Source: Salinicola halimionae
Lineage (GTDB): Bacteria > Pseudomonadota > Gammaproteobacteria > Pseudomonadales > Halomonadaceae
Reading direction: 5' to 3'
Length of the DNA stretch: 64,000 bases
Assembly: GCF_003206065.1 (NCBI RefSeq)
Contig: NZ_PZJQ01000004.1
Location: forward strand, 1,275,965-1,339,964
Position numbers and translations under genes: made by a program. Every line of letters begins with the position of its first letter. Positions within the stretch are counted from its first letter, which is position 1. Under the pieces are notes generated by a model that saw only the letters and a list, made by a program, of their open reading frames with translations, searched no databases and was not told the origin of the DNA. Positions 9,193 through 17,896 of this stretch are shown here, one piece after another.

Positions 9193-10464
9193 ATGCTGCA
9201 ACCGCTTCCGCTCTCGACGCCGAACCGTAACCTGGTTCGTTTGACGATCGTCCGCGGGATTACCTGGACCGGCTTCTTGGCCGCGATCATATTCGGCATT
9301 GAAGTGCTGGGGTTTCAGCTCCACGTTCTGCCGGTCATCAGTGTCATCGTCGCCATGGGCCTGTTCAACGTGGCGACATGGTGGCGACTGGGACGCCCGC
9401 GCGCCGTGACCGATACCGAATATCTGCTGCACTGGCTGGTCGACATCGCCGGACTGAGCTTGTTGTTCTACTACACCGGCGGTTCGACCAATCCTTTCAT
9501 CACCTATCTGCTGGTGCCTCTGGGCATCGCCGCCTCCACGCTGCCATGGCCTTATGCCTGGGTCATCGCCATGGCGGCTACCGCCAGCTACACGACCATG
9601 ATGCTGTTTTATCAACCCGTTCCTCAGTTGACCAATAGCACGATCGTGTTCGGGGTCCAGTTGCATACTCTCGGCATGTGGTTGAACTTCATTCTTTCCG
9701 GCAGTCTGCTGACTTTCTTCATTTTCAAGATGGCGCAAACCTTGCGCCGGCGTGACATGACGCTGTCTCGCACCCGTGAAGCCGCCCTGCGCAACGAGCA
9801 GATCCTGGCCGTCGCGACCCAGGCTGCAGGTACCGCTCACGAGCTCGGCACCCCGCTGTCGACGATGGCGGTGCTACTCAAGGAGATGCGCCACGAAGCC
9901 AGCCAGCAGCCAGCACTAGTGGAAGACATTGATCTGCTCCGCAGCCAGGTCGACACCTGCAAGCAACGCCTGCAGACACTCGTCGCCAATGCCGATCGAC
10001 GCCGTCTGGAGAAGCCCGAGACACGGCGCGCGACGCCCTGGCTCGAGAATCTGATCCAGCGCTGGCTGGTGCTCAGGCCGGACGTCCATCACCGGCTGGA
10101 GGTGCTCGGAAAGCGCGGCCAGCCCAGCATCGCCGTGGACGCCACGCTGGAACAGGCGCTGATCAATCTGCTCAACAATGCCGCCGACGCCAGCCCCGAG
10201 GCCATCGTGACCAGCCTCGATTGGGATACCGAGGAGGTGGTCATCGACATTCGTGATAAAGGCCCCGGGGTGCCGATGTCGATCGCCGACCAGCTGGGCG
10301 ACACCTTCATCTCGACCAAGAGCAAGGGGATGGGGATCGGCCTGTTTCTGACCCACGCCACCGTCAGTCGATTCGGTGGCGGCGTGAGTCTCTATAACCA
10401 CGAGGAAGGCGGCACGTTGACCGAGGTCAAGCTTCCCCGCGTCAGGGCTGGCGAAAGCCTGTGA
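9193..10464 (+). CDS. regB: Redox-sensing histidine kinase RegB/PrrB/ActS family
   Basis: Membrane sensor kinase that reports the redox state of the quinone pool and phosphorylates RegA. About six N-terminal membrane segments span residues 15-190. They include the quinone-binding heptapeptide GGSTNPF at 96-102, diagnostic of RegB. The H-box AHELGTPLST has its phospho-histidine at 216. C256 in VDTCKQRL matches the redox-active cysteine (C265) of Rhodobacter RegB. The ATP-binding region has the N box NLLNNAADASPE and the G boxes DIRDKGPGVP and KGMGIGLFL. The ATG is preceded by GGAGAG. It forms an operon with regA, 52 nt downstream. Confidence 0.93.
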   Translation: MLQPLPLSTPNRNLVRLTIVRGITWTGFLAAIIFGIEVLGFQLHVLPVISVIVAMGLFNVATWWRLGRPRAVTDTEYLLHWLVDIAGLSLLFYYTGGSTNPFITYLLVPLGIAASTLPWPYAWVIAMAATASYTTMMLFYQPVPQLTNSTIVFGVQLHTLGMWLNFILSGSLLTFFIFKMAQTLRRRDMTLSRTREAALRNEQILAVATQAAGTAHELGTPLSTMAVLLKEMRHEASQQPALVEDIDLLRSQVDTCKQRLQTLVANADRRRLEKPETRRATPWLENLIQRWLVLRPDVHHRLEVLGKRGQPSIAVDATLEQALINLLNNAADASPEAIVTSLDWDTEEVVIDIRDKGPGVPMSIADQLGDTFISTKSKGMGIGLFLTHATVSRFGGGVSLYNHEEGGTLTEVKLPRVRAGESL

Positions 10465-10516
10465 TGCTTACGTCCGCGATCCCCCGAACAGGATTCAGTG
10501 ACAGGAGGTTTCAGTG

Positions 10517-11071
10517 ATGAGTGACTCGCAACGGACGCCCGATCAGGAGCGTCTGCTGATCATCGACGACGACGAACAACTCTGTTTCGTCATGGAACGC
10601 GCCATGCGCCGACGCGGCTACGACGTGGTCGTCGCCCACACCTATGATCAGGCTCTGGCCGTCGCGCGGGAAACACCGCCCGCGCTGGCAACTCTCGATC
10701 TCAAGCTGGAATCCGACTCCGGCTTGAAACTGCTACCCGCATTGCTCAAGGTCGCGCCGGCATGTCGCGTCGTGGTGCTGACCGGGTACTCGAGCATCGC
10801 AACCGCCGTGGAAGCCATGAAGCTCGGGGCCGCCAATTATCTCTGCAAGCCGGCCGATGCGGACGAAATTCTGCAGTCGCTCGAGCGCGAGACCGGCGAC
10901 GGCGACGTCCAAATTGCCGACAACCCGCCGTCGGTCAACCGGGTCACCTGGGAGCATATTCAGAAAGTCCTGCAAGAGCACGACGGCAATATCTCCGCGA
11001 CCGCCAGAGCTCTGGGCATGCATCGCCGTACCTTGCAACGCAAACTGCAGAAGCGCCCGGTAAGACATTGA
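10517..11071 (+). CDS. regA: Redox response regulator RegA/PrrA/ActR family
   Basis: Response regulator partner of RegB; global control of respiration, redox balance and often carbon and nitrogen metabolism. The receiver domain has the acidic pocket IIDDDE, the phospho-acceptor D61 in ATLDLKLESDSG, VVLTGYSS and the switch lysine in YLCKPAD. The C-terminal FIS-type helix-turn-helix (ISATARALGMHRRTLQRKL) is characteristic of RegA. It has 184 residues. AGGAGG lies 8 nt before the ATG at 10517; a GTG one codon upstream is less well spaced. Because RegB/RegA are best studied in phototrophs, the role here (probably control of terminal oxidases) is inferred. Confidence 0.93.
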   Translation: MSDSQRTPDQERLLIIDDDEQLCFVMERAMRRRGYDVVVAHTYDQALAVARETPPALATLDLKLESDSGLKLLPALLKVAPACRVVVLTGYSSIATAVEAMKLGAANYLCKPADADEILQSLERETGDGDVQIADNPPSVNRVTWEHIQKVLQEHDGNISATARALGMHRRTLQRKLQKRPVRH

Positions 11072-11120
11072 TACCATTCGACTGACCCATGCCCTGTCAG
11101 TCGCTGCTTTTCACCGGCTC

Positions 11121-11146
11121 GACGAAGAGTCGTCCTATTCTTCGTC
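11121..11146 (+). terminator. Weak hairpin after regA
   Basis: Inverted repeat GACGAAGA / TCTTCGTC with a 10-nt loop between regA and the next gene. There is no T-run, so termination is uncertain. Confidence 0.35.
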
Positions 11147-11212
11147 AACCAACGCGCCCAGTTTCATCACCGAGCTGGAGAGCGCCCTAGCCCTTCCCGA
11201 CAGGAGTCCATC

Positions 11213-12034
11213 GTGGACCACACCCAGCGACTCGAGCAGATGATCCGCATCGCCCGTCAGGCCGGCGAAATGATCGTTCAGGCCCGCGAGAAACAAAATT
11301 TTTCCCGCCAGTACAAAGGCGGTGACGAGCTGGTAACCGAAATAGATGTTGCCGTGGATCAGATGATCGCCGATGAACTGGAATCGCTGTTTCCCGGCGA
11401 AGCCAGACTGACCGAAGAACTCGCGCCGGACCGCAGTCAACTCGAGCAACGAGGTGCGCTCTGGATCGTCGATCCCATCGACGGCACGGTCAACTTTGCC
11501 TACGGACACGCCCATGTCGCCGTGTCGATCGCCTGGGCGATGAATGGAGAGGTTCAACTGGGCGTGGTTCATGCCCCGTTCCTGGGCGAAACCTTCACCG
11601 CGGTGCGCGATCAGGGAGCCCGACTCAACGATGAGTCTATGCACTGCAGCCAGGCAAACACCCTGGAGAGGAGCCTGGTCGCGACGGGCTTTCCCTACGC
11701 TCGCGACAAACGCGCGCCACTGATCAAACGCCTCAATCATGTGGTCCATGCTTGCCGTGACGTTCGCCGTAATGGCTCCGCCGCGCTGGACCTCTGCCAC
11801 GTGGGTTGCGGGCGGCTTGACGCCTACTACGAAAGTGTCTTGCCCTGGGATTTTGCTGCTGGGCTACTGATCGCCCGAGAAGCCGGCGCAACAGCGAGCC
11901 ATCTCTATGAATGCCCCGAGAGTCTGCCGGTCGAACTCTATGGCGAGAACCTGCTGGTCAGCGCTCCCGACATTCACCAGTCGCTCGGGAATCTGCTGCG
12001 CGACGCTGATGCGGGTCAGCGGCTCGAGTCCTGA
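11213..12034 (+). CDS. Inositol-monophosphatase family phosphatase
   Basis: Mg-dependent sugar/nucleotide phosphatase of the IMPase/CysQ superfamily. The metal-binding glutamates lie around LTEELAPD, DPIDGT is at residues 87-92, and the C-terminal LPWDFAAGLLIAREAG motif is present. It has 273 residues. The GTG start is preceded by AGGAG with 6-nt spacing. It could be a SuhB-, CysQ- or HisN-like enzyme. Neither the SuhB region for ribosomal antitermination nor the CysQ specificity residues can be assigned by eye, so the substrate is left open. It is a separate transcription unit between regBA and grxA. Confidence 0.85.
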   Translation: MDHTQRLEQMIRIARQAGEMIVQAREKQNFSRQYKGGDELVTEIDVAVDQMIADELESLFPGEARLTEELAPDRSQLEQRGALWIVDPIDGTVNFAYGHAHVAVSIAWAMNGEVQLGVVHAPFLGETFTAVRDQGARLNDESMHCSQANTLERSLVATGFPYARDKRAPLIKRLNHVVHACRDVRRNGSAALDLCHVGCGRLDAYYESVLPWDFAAGLLIAREAGATASHLYECPESLPVELYGENLLVSAPDIHQSLGNLLRDADAGQRLES

Positions 12035-12268
12035 AGTCGGCCATGCTACGCCGTGGCGAGAACCGCGGCGTATTGCGAGACTTGCCCACAAACTTCGAGA
12101 CCGGCCAGCAACCCCTTAGACCGAAATGAGACCGATAGTGGCCTGCAATAACGAATGTAGCGAGACTCTATTGGTTCGGCCGGGTTTAATACGAAAGAAT
12201 AAGCCCCACTCTATTGATACTCTCTTCCCTTCGAAGTGAATTCATCATCCAGACCAGGAGAATCATTG

Positions 12269-12538
12269 ATGCTGACCGTCATTTTTGGCCGCCCCGGCTG
12301 CCCGTTCTGTGTTCGCGCCAAAGACCTGGCGGAAAAACTGAAAGAAGCACGAGACGATTTCGATTTTCGCTACATCGATATTCATGCCGAAGGTATCACC
12401 AAGGCCGACATGGAGAAGACAATCGGCAAGCCGGTCGAGACCGTGCCGCAGATCTTTGTCGACCAGACGCACATCGGCGGCTTCACCGAATTTGATCAAT
12501 ATGTCCAGGACAAAGCCTTGATGCCTGAAAACGCTTGA
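12269..12538 (+). CDS. grxA: Glutaredoxin 1
   Basis: Glutathione-dependent thiol-disulfide oxidoreductase in the cytoplasm that reduces ribonucleotide reductase and other disulfides. The active site GCPFC has cysteines 11 and 14, and VETVPQIFVDQTHIGGF holds the conserved cis-Pro and glutathione-binding residues. It has 89 residues. The sequence VIFGRPGCPFCVRAKDLAEK is almost identical to E. coli GrxA rather than GrxC or GrxD. The ATG is preceded by AGGAG with 8-nt spacing. It is followed by a strong hairpin terminator shared with the convergent MFS gene. Confidence 0.95.
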   Translation: MLTVIFGRPGCPFCVRAKDLAEKLKEARDDFDFRYIDIHAEGITKADMEKTIGKPVETVPQIFVDQTHIGGFTEFDQYVQDKALMPENA

Positions 12539-12555
12539 GGCATTAGACGAGACGT

Positions 12556-12591
12556 AACGACAAGAGCCGGCTTTCGCCGGCTCTTGTCGTT
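12556..12591. terminator. Bidirectional terminator between grxA and the MFS gene
   Basis: Perfect 16-bp inverted repeat (AACGACAAGAGCCGGC and its complement) with a TTTC loop, lying between convergent genes. The T-run is short, but the stem is very stable and works for both strands. Confidence 0.85.
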
Positions 12592-12629
12592 ATGGAATGT
12601 AGGTTTGCCTCGAGTATCGATCCACCTCG

Positions 12630-13946
12630 TCAACCAGGTTGATAGGCCGGCTCGTCGTACTCCTCCTCCGGATCACCTTCCAAATTCAGTTCATGTTGAT
12701 AAGGCCCGTGACGGGGATCCAGCTCATTGATGTAGTGAGTAGATTCCACCATCGGCACCAACGGCATGTAGGGCTCCTGCTCTTCCGGCGCCATGACAGG
12801 TTCGCGCCGCCACAGCCGATAGGCGATGAACAATGCCAGACCCAGCGCCGCCGCACCCAGGAACAGCCACAGACCATCCGGTCCCACACTCTGCATCAAG
12901 ATCGATGCGCTGAACGGCCCTACCACGGACCCGACGCCGTAACACATCAGGATCTTGCCGTTGGCCTGAATCGTCTCCTCGGGCTCCAGCCAATCGTGGG
13001 TATGCGCCAGGCTCAGCGAATAGAGCGTATGCAGCATCGCGGTATGGAAACTGGCCACGAACACCAGCAGCCAGTAGCTGGAACGTGCGGCAAACACGAT
13101 CAGAACGCCCGATATCGCCATGACCACCGCCATGCACAGAATGACCTTGCGACGATCGAAACGGTCCGAGACCCGCCCCAGGGTCCATTGGGCGATGAGC
13201 GCCACCAGCGTGGTTATCGACATGAACTTGGCCGTCTGAGCGGTGGTAAGTCCGATCTCCTGGCCATAGTAAGGCGTCATGGCGAAAAACGCCTGGACCA
13301 TCAACCCTGCCACGAAAGCGCCGACAAGACCGACCGGCGCTCTTGCCAGCAGTGTTCGCAGCGATATCTTGACTGGCGCGCTCTGACTGTTGCGCAGCGG
13401 CCCTTGGATCCGGTGGATCGACAGTGGCACCAGCGATAGCGCAAACAGCACGCCCGCCACCGAGAACAGCACGAACGTGCCCGGATCGGCCATATTGAGC
13501 ATCCACTGCCCGCCCGCCAGCGACAGCGTCGAGATCACCAGATACCAACCCAGCACTCGGCCTCGATTTTCATTGGTCGATTCGCCAGACACCCACGACT
13601 CCATCACCATCAGCAGCCCCGCCGTCGCGGCACCGCCGAACAGCCGCCATACCAGCCACGCCCAGGGATTGACCCATAACCCATGCAGAATGGCGGTGGC
13701 GGCGAGCAGCGCTGCACATGCCGCAAACACGCGGATGTGGCCAACGCTCCGGATGCGTTTTTCCAGCCAGTAACTGCCGGCCACGAATCCCAGCGAAAAG
13801 CAGGACATCAACAACCCCGCCATCTGCGAGGGAAAGGCCTCCAGCGACATCCGTACACCCAGCAACGTCATGATCAACCCGTGGCCGAGAAGAAAGCTGA
13901 TCTCGCACAGAAACAGAATGGGAAGGGTCGCGGGTAAGGAACGCAA
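12630..13946 (-). CDS. MFS transporter, YcaD-like
   Basis: Twelve-segment major facilitator of the inner membrane. The segment MESWVSGESTNENRGRVLGWY corresponds to VVESALMCSGTSRNRGRLL in E. coli YcaD, and the loop GRVSDRFDRRKVIL is the usual MFS motif. The C-terminal ~50 residues form an acidic, proline-rich cytoplasmic tail (EEQEPYMPLVPM, GDPEEEYDEPAYQPG) that YcaD lacks. The start is uncertain. TTG at 13946 has GGAGAG 5 nt upstream, GTG at 13952 overlaps that site, and the longer frame to 14060 gives an implausible Arg-rich N-terminus. Substrate unknown. Confidence 0.82.
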   Translation of the reverse strand: MRSLPATLPILFLCEISFLLGHGLIMTLLGVRMSLEAFPSQMAGLLMSCFSLGFVAGSYWLEKRIRSVGHIRVFAACAALLAATAILHGLWVNPWAWLVWRLFGGAATAGLLMVMESWVSGESTNENRGRVLGWYLVISTLSLAGGQWMLNMADPGTFVLFSVAGVLFALSLVPLSIHRIQGPLRNSQSAPVKISLRTLLARAPVGLVGAFVAGLMVQAFFAMTPYYGQEIGLTTAQTAKFMSITTLVALIAQWTLGRVSDRFDRRKVILCMAVVMAISGVLIVFAARSSYWLLVFVASFHTAMLHTLYSLSLAHTHDWLEPEETIQANGKILMCYGVGSVVGPFSASILMQSVGPDGLWLFLGAAALGLALFIAYRLWRREPVMAPEEQEPYMPLVPMVESTHYINELDPRHGPYQHELNLEGDPEEEYDEPAYQPG

Positions 13947-13952
13947 CGGCAC

Positions 13953-14361
13953 TCTCCAGATAGCGTCGGTAAGGGAAGACGGCCAGCGACTTGACGTCGA
14001 GGCGAATCGATATGCGGTTCTCCGTGTCGAACGGAGGCGAAAGCGGCGGCATTCTATCAATTCATGGGGGATATTGCCGAGATTTGGCGATATCGATACA
14101 CCACGACGACCGACACAAATTATTCACATCTTCTGTGGATAACGCTGTGCATTACCGGTGGCTGGGTTCGAGGGTCGTCGGCCCCACCCACGCTGGTCTT
14201 AAATTGGTCAGTTTTTCGACAATGAGAAATCTCAATCTCGGCTCACGCATAGGCTTTCTCTTCACGAAGATTTTTCGTTGACAACGGGTGAACGACTCGA
14301 GGTGCTGGGCAGCCTTGCGACATTCCAGTAACATCGAGCCAAGTCATTGATGGAGAATGGC
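13953..14361. other. Divergent MFS/acyltransferase intergenic region
   Basis: About 400 bp upstream of two divergent genes. It contains the two DnaA-box matches described separately; otherwise no operator or RNA gene is recognised. Confidence 0.5.
14120..14142. promoter_or_regulatory. Inverted pair of DnaA boxes
   Basis: TTATTCACA at 14120-14128 (plus) and TTATCCACA on the minus strand at 14134-14142, separated by 5 nt. Both fit the TTATNCACA consensus and the second is a perfect R1-type box. They lie in the divergent promoter region of the MFS and acyltransferase genes, with no dnaA, dnaN or AT-rich unwinding element near. Confidence 0.5.
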
Positions 14362-15237
14362 ATGTCGACCCTCAAAGGGTTGATCAGCGTCCTGCTGCTG
14401 ATCTTCAATACGCTTTTCTGGGGGGTTCCCCTGGTGGCGTTGACTGCGCTGAAACTGATCACGCCAACCCGGCATTGGCGCTTGCGGATACTGGGAGGAT
14501 TGCACCGCATCGCGCTCGCGTGGATAAGAACCAACAATGTCTGGATCCGTTACTGGATTCATCCACAGATTCGAGCCGATATTCCCGAGACGCTGTCGCC
14601 GCATCAATGGTGGTTGATGATTGCCAACCATCAGAGCTGGACCGATATCATGGTCATGCTCTACGTGCTGACCGGACGAGCGTCGATGCCGAAGTTCTTT
14701 CTCAAGCGAGAGTTGATTCTGGTCCCTATCGTCGGCTTGGCCTGGTGGGCGCTCGAATTTCCATTCATGCGGCGTTACAGCCGGGAAAAGCTCACGCGCA
14801 ATCCCAAGCTGGCCGAGCGAGATCGCCAAGCGACGCAGCGCATGTGCGAGCACGCCCGAGAGATGCCGATGACGATCTATAACTTCGTCGAAGGAACGCG
14901 TTTCACGAAACAAAAACAGCATCGCCAGGGAAGCCCCTATCGGCACCTGCTGCGCCCCAAGGCCGGCGGCATTGCTCAGGTGATCAGCCTGCTGGGGCCG
15001 CGACTGGACGGCATTCTCGACGTGACTCTGCATTATCGGCGCAGCACGCCTAATTTCTGGGACTTCCTCTGCGGTCGAGAGTCAGAGGTGGCGATATCCG
15101 TCAGATGTCTCGACAGGCCAGAATGGATGCTGGAGGGCCGCTACGGCGACGCCCAATACAAGGAACGTTTCTACACATGGTTGAATTCACTGTGGCAGGA
15201 AAAAGACGCAGCGCTCTCCTCTTACTGCTGGGACTGA
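14362..15237 (+). CDS. PlsC-family acyltransferase, YihG-like
   Basis: Membrane-bound 1-acyl-glycerol-phosphate-type acyltransferase. The catalytic NHQSWTD (H90, D95) and the acceptor-binding FVEGTR (175-180) motifs are both intact. N-terminal hydrophobic segment at residues 5-30. At 291 residues it is close to E. coli YihG. The ATG at 14362 was chosen for its GGAGAA site; upstream TTG/ATG codons are weaker. Its 3' end overlaps the next gene by about 60 nt, which suggests a four-gene envelope transcript (acyltransferase, LysM lipoprotein, GT4, PAP2). The exact lipid acceptor is unknown. Confidence 0.88.
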   Translation: MSTLKGLISVLLLIFNTLFWGVPLVALTALKLITPTRHWRLRILGGLHRIALAWIRTNNVWIRYWIHPQIRADIPETLSPHQWWLMIANHQSWTDIMVMLYVLTGRASMPKFFLKRELILVPIVGLAWWALEFPFMRRYSREKLTRNPKLAERDRQATQRMCEHAREMPMTIYNFVEGTRFTKQKQHRQGSPYRHLLRPKAGGIAQVISLLGPRLDGILDVTLHYRRSTPNFWDFLCGRESEVAISVRCLDRPEWMLEGRYGDAQYKERFYTWLNSLWQEKDAALSSYCWD

Positions 15238-16067
15238 TGTTCATCCTTGGAGGCTGCGCCAGCGGCGGCACTCGCATTGCCGACGGCGGTGGTTGGGTGA
15301 CGGTTCAGCGCGGCGATACGCTGGGGAAAATCGCCGACCAGGCGGGCATTCCGCTACTGCGTCTGCAACGCTTCAACCCGGGTATCGACTCTCGCCACCT
15401 GGCCATTGGGCAGCGCCTGATGCTGCCTTCCCGGCAGGAACGCGCGCCGGGGGACGGCCCTTATCGTTATCAGGTGCGTCGGGGAGACTCGCTGTATTCG
15501 ATCGGCCGCTATTTCGGCGCTAACCCTCAGCGCGTCCAGGCTGCCAACAAGGGTATCGACCCTTCGCAGCTGGCCGTTGGTCAACTGATTCAGATCCCGT
15601 TGGGCGGCGGATCTTCGTCAAACGGCACCCGACGATCAACCTCGACGCCAGCGGCGTCTCGTTCTCTGCCGGATCCCGGCCCGCTACCGTCATCCGCGAG
15701 CCGGTGGCAATGGCCATTGGCGAACTACAGCGTCGAGCGTCGCTTTGGTCGAGATTCTCACGGCACGCTGCAACCCATGATGCTTTCCACAGAGGCGGCG
15801 GCGAAGGCGAAAGCGACCACCTCGGGCAAGGTTCGTTTTGCCAGCGGGATGCGCCAGCTAGGTCAGGTCGTGATCCTTCATCACGCCGATAACATGCAGA
15901 GCGTCTACGCCTTCTGCGGCAAGCTACTGGTCACCGAGGGACAATCTGTCTCGGCCGGCGCGCCGCTATGCGACATCAGTCAGGAGAGTGACGGCAGCCG
16001 CTACCACTTGCTGTTCGATCTCCGTCATGGTGGCAAGCCCGTGGATCCCGCGCGCGTGCTACGCTAG
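15177..16067 (+). CDS. NlpD/EnvC-like lipoprotein with two LysM domains and degenerate LytM domain
   Basis: Predicted outer-membrane lipoprotein: the signal segment ends in the lipobox LGGC with C27. Two LysM peptidoglycan-binding domains follow (VQRGDTLGKIA... IGQRLMLP and VRRGDSLYSIG... VGQLIQIP), then a Ser/Pro-rich linker and a C-terminal M23/LytM fold ending in GGKPVDP. The zinc-binding residues are lost: YAHL has become YAFC and the HxH strand has become YHLLFDL. It is therefore probably an amidase activator rather than a peptidase. It has 296 residues from the ATG at 15177. It overlaps the acyltransferase 3' end, and translational coupling is likely. Confidence 0.85.
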   Translation: MVEFTVAGKRRSALLLLLGLMFILGGCASGGTRIADGGGWVTVQRGDTLGKIADQAGIPLLRLQRFNPGIDSRHLAIGQRLMLPSRQERAPGDGPYRYQVRRGDSLYSIGRYFGANPQRVQAANKGIDPSQLAVGQLIQIPLGGGSSSNGTRRSTSTPAASRSLPDPGPLPSSASRWQWPLANYSVERRFGRDSHGTLQPMMLSTEAAAKAKATTSGKVRFASGMRQLGQVVILHHADNMQSVYAFCGKLLVTEGQSVSAGAPLCDISQESDGSRYHLLFDLRHGGKPVDPARVLR

Positions 16068-16097
16068 TTCAGCGGTGTCATGAATTCGTCATCACCG

Positions 16098-16113
16098 TGA
16101 CGCATCAGCGTCA
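16098..16113. terminator. Short hairpin after the LysM gene
   Basis: TGACGC ATCA GCGTCA, a perfect 6-bp stem with no T-run, in the spacer before the GT4 gene. It is weak and could be a partial terminator. Confidence 0.3.
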
Positions 16114-16205
16114 TGGGTAACCCGCATGATCAAGGACCGGATCAATACGGTTGATGACAAGTCGGGCGCAGTGGCAGCTTCGCCAGCGTGGAAGGAGTGG
16201 TAACG

Positions 16206-17363
16206 ATGCGCATAGCCCTGGTCAGTGAAACCTGGGCGCCAGAGGTCAATGGCGTAGCTCATACCCTGAGCCATTTCGCCAGCCATCTGGTGTCCAAGGG
16301 CATCCTGCTGCAGCTGATACGCCCTGATCCGGCGGATGGTAAGCGCGACCCTCTAGCCGAACGCGACGTTCATGTGCGTGGCGTGGCACTGCCGATCTAC
16401 GCCGATGTACATGTCGGATGGCCTTGCCGGGGCCGGCTGATGCGGCTATGGCGCCAAGAGCGTCCGGATGCCATCTACATTGCCACCGAGGGTCCCCTGG
16501 GCTGGTCGGCACTGAACGCAGCACGGCGGCTTCGAATTCCGGTCGTCAGCGGCTTCCATACCAACTTCGATCAGTACGCCAGCAATTACCATCTCGGCTG
16601 GAGCATTCCCATTGCCCGCCGAGGTCTGCGCTACTTCCATAATCGTTGCGAGGCCACCCTGGTCCCCACCGCAGCGCAGCGTCAGTTGCTGGAAGATGCC
16701 GGTTACCGTAGCGTCTCGGTTCTCGCCCGGGGAGTCGATGCCAACCGCTACCATCCCTCGCGGCGAGATCCCGATCTGCGGCGTCAATGGGGGGCCGCCC
16801 CTCACCAGCCCATCGCGCTCTATGTCGGCCGTCTCGCCAGCGAGAAGAACATAGAACTGCTGGCCAGCACGATGGCGGCGATGCGACGCGCCAACCCGGC
16901 ACTGGTACAGGTCCTGGTCGGTGACGGCCCCGCCCGCAAGACGATTACTCAACGGCTGCCGGATGCCATATTTACCGGCTTTCAGACCGGCGAGGCACTG
17001 GCACGCCACTATGCCAGCGCTGACATGTTCGTCTTCCCCTCTCTTTCCGAAACCTTCGGCAACGTCGTACCGGAGGCAATGGCCAGTGGACTTGCCATCG
17101 TCGCTTTTGACCACGCGGCGGCCAAGGAACTGATCAACCACGACGTGAATGGACGTCTGGTGCCACCAGGTGACGACCAGGGCTTCATTGATGCCGCCAG
17201 CGAACTGTGCGTCCAGCCGGCGTTGTACGCCCGCTTGGGCTGCGAAGCTCGCAAACGCGTCTCGAATCTGAGCTGGTCACGCATCGGTGACCGCTTTCTC
17301 GCGCACTTGATCCAGGCTCAGGGGGCCCCACATGCTGCCACGCACACCACGTCTCAGGTTTGA
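16206..17363 (+). CDS. GT4 glycosyltransferase (MgtA/SqdX-like)
   Basis: Retaining GT-B glycosyltransferase, probably transferring a hexose to a lipid acceptor at the inner face of the membrane. The N-terminal MRIALVSETWAPEVNGVA is typical of the subfamily. The C-terminal donor site is LYVGRLASEKNIELL and the E-X7-E motif is in SLSETFGNVVPEAMASGL. It has 385 residues. The ATG at 16206 follows AAGGAG with 8-nt spacing. It overlaps the PAP2 gene by 32 nt. This arrangement suggests synthesis and dephosphorylation of a glycolipid, but the donor and acceptor cannot be read from the sequence. Confidence 0.88.
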   Translation: MRIALVSETWAPEVNGVAHTLSHFASHLVSKGILLQLIRPDPADGKRDPLAERDVHVRGVALPIYADVHVGWPCRGRLMRLWRQERPDAIYIATEGPLGWSALNAARRLRIPVVSGFHTNFDQYASNYHLGWSIPIARRGLRYFHNRCEATLVPTAAQRQLLEDAGYRSVSVLARGVDANRYHPSRRDPDLRRQWGAAPHQPIALYVGRLASEKNIELLASTMAAMRRANPALVQVLVGDGPARKTITQRLPDAIFTGFQTGEALARHYASADMFVFPSLSETFGNVVPEAMASGLAIVAFDHAAAKELINHDVNGRLVPPGDDQGFIDAASELCVQPALYARLGCEARKRVSNLSWSRIGDRFLAHLIQAQGAPHAATHTTSQV

Positions 17364-17886
17364 ACGGCTGGATCGACTCGAGAGTCGGCTCAGTCACCGA
17401 CTGGCAGAATTTTCCCGGCACATCCCGACACTATGGCTGTTTCGCGCCGTCAGTCGTCTAGGTGACTGGCCCGCCTGGGTCATGCTGGCACTGCTGCAGC
17501 CTCTATGGCACGGCAAAGCCGGATGGCTGATAGCGGTGCATTGGGGGCTGACAGCTAGCGTTGCCGCGCTGCTGTATCGCGTGCTCAAGACTCGCCTGTG
17601 CCGCGAACGCCCCTACATCACCTACTCCACGATTCGTTGCACCATGCCGCCGGTCGACCGCTATAGCTTTCCCAGCGGGCACACGTTACACGCGGCCATG
17701 TTTACGTGTCTGACCGCTGCCACCACCCCGCAGCTGCTACCGATCGTGATTCCTATCGCGATCCTGATTGCCGCTTCCCGCGTGGTGCTCGGGCTGCACT
17801 ATGTCAGCGACGTCGTCGTGGGTGCTTTGATCGGCGCGGGACTGGCCTGGTGCAGCGGCCTGATAGCATTGTTCGCCGGGAGCTAG
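17332..17886 (+). CDS. PAP2-family membrane phosphatase
   Basis: Type 2 phosphatidic acid phosphatase/undecaprenyl-diphosphatase-like enzyme. The three signature motifs are present: KTRLCRERPY, SFPSGHT and SRVVLGLHYVSDV with the catalytic histidines. About five membrane segments. It has 184 residues. It starts inside the 3' end of the GT4 gene and so is translationally coupled to it. Likely substrates are lipid phosphates (phosphatidate, phosphatidylglycerol phosphate or undecaprenyl diphosphate). The choice is open. Confidence 0.9.
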   Translation: MLPRTPRLRFERLDRLESRLSHRLAEFSRHIPTLWLFRAVSRLGDWPAWVMLALLQPLWHGKAGWLIAVHWGLTASVAALLYRVLKTRLCRERPYITYSTIRCTMPPVDRYSFPSGHTLHAAMFTCLTAATTPQLLPIVIPIAILIAASRVVLGLHYVSDVVVGALIGAGLAWCSGLIALFAGS

Positions 17887-17896
17887 GCCCGTTGCC

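Noticed and set aside
14120-14142. Chromosomal origin of replication
   Set aside because: Only two DnaA boxes, no AT-rich unwinding region and no dnaA, dnaN, gidA or rpmH nearby.
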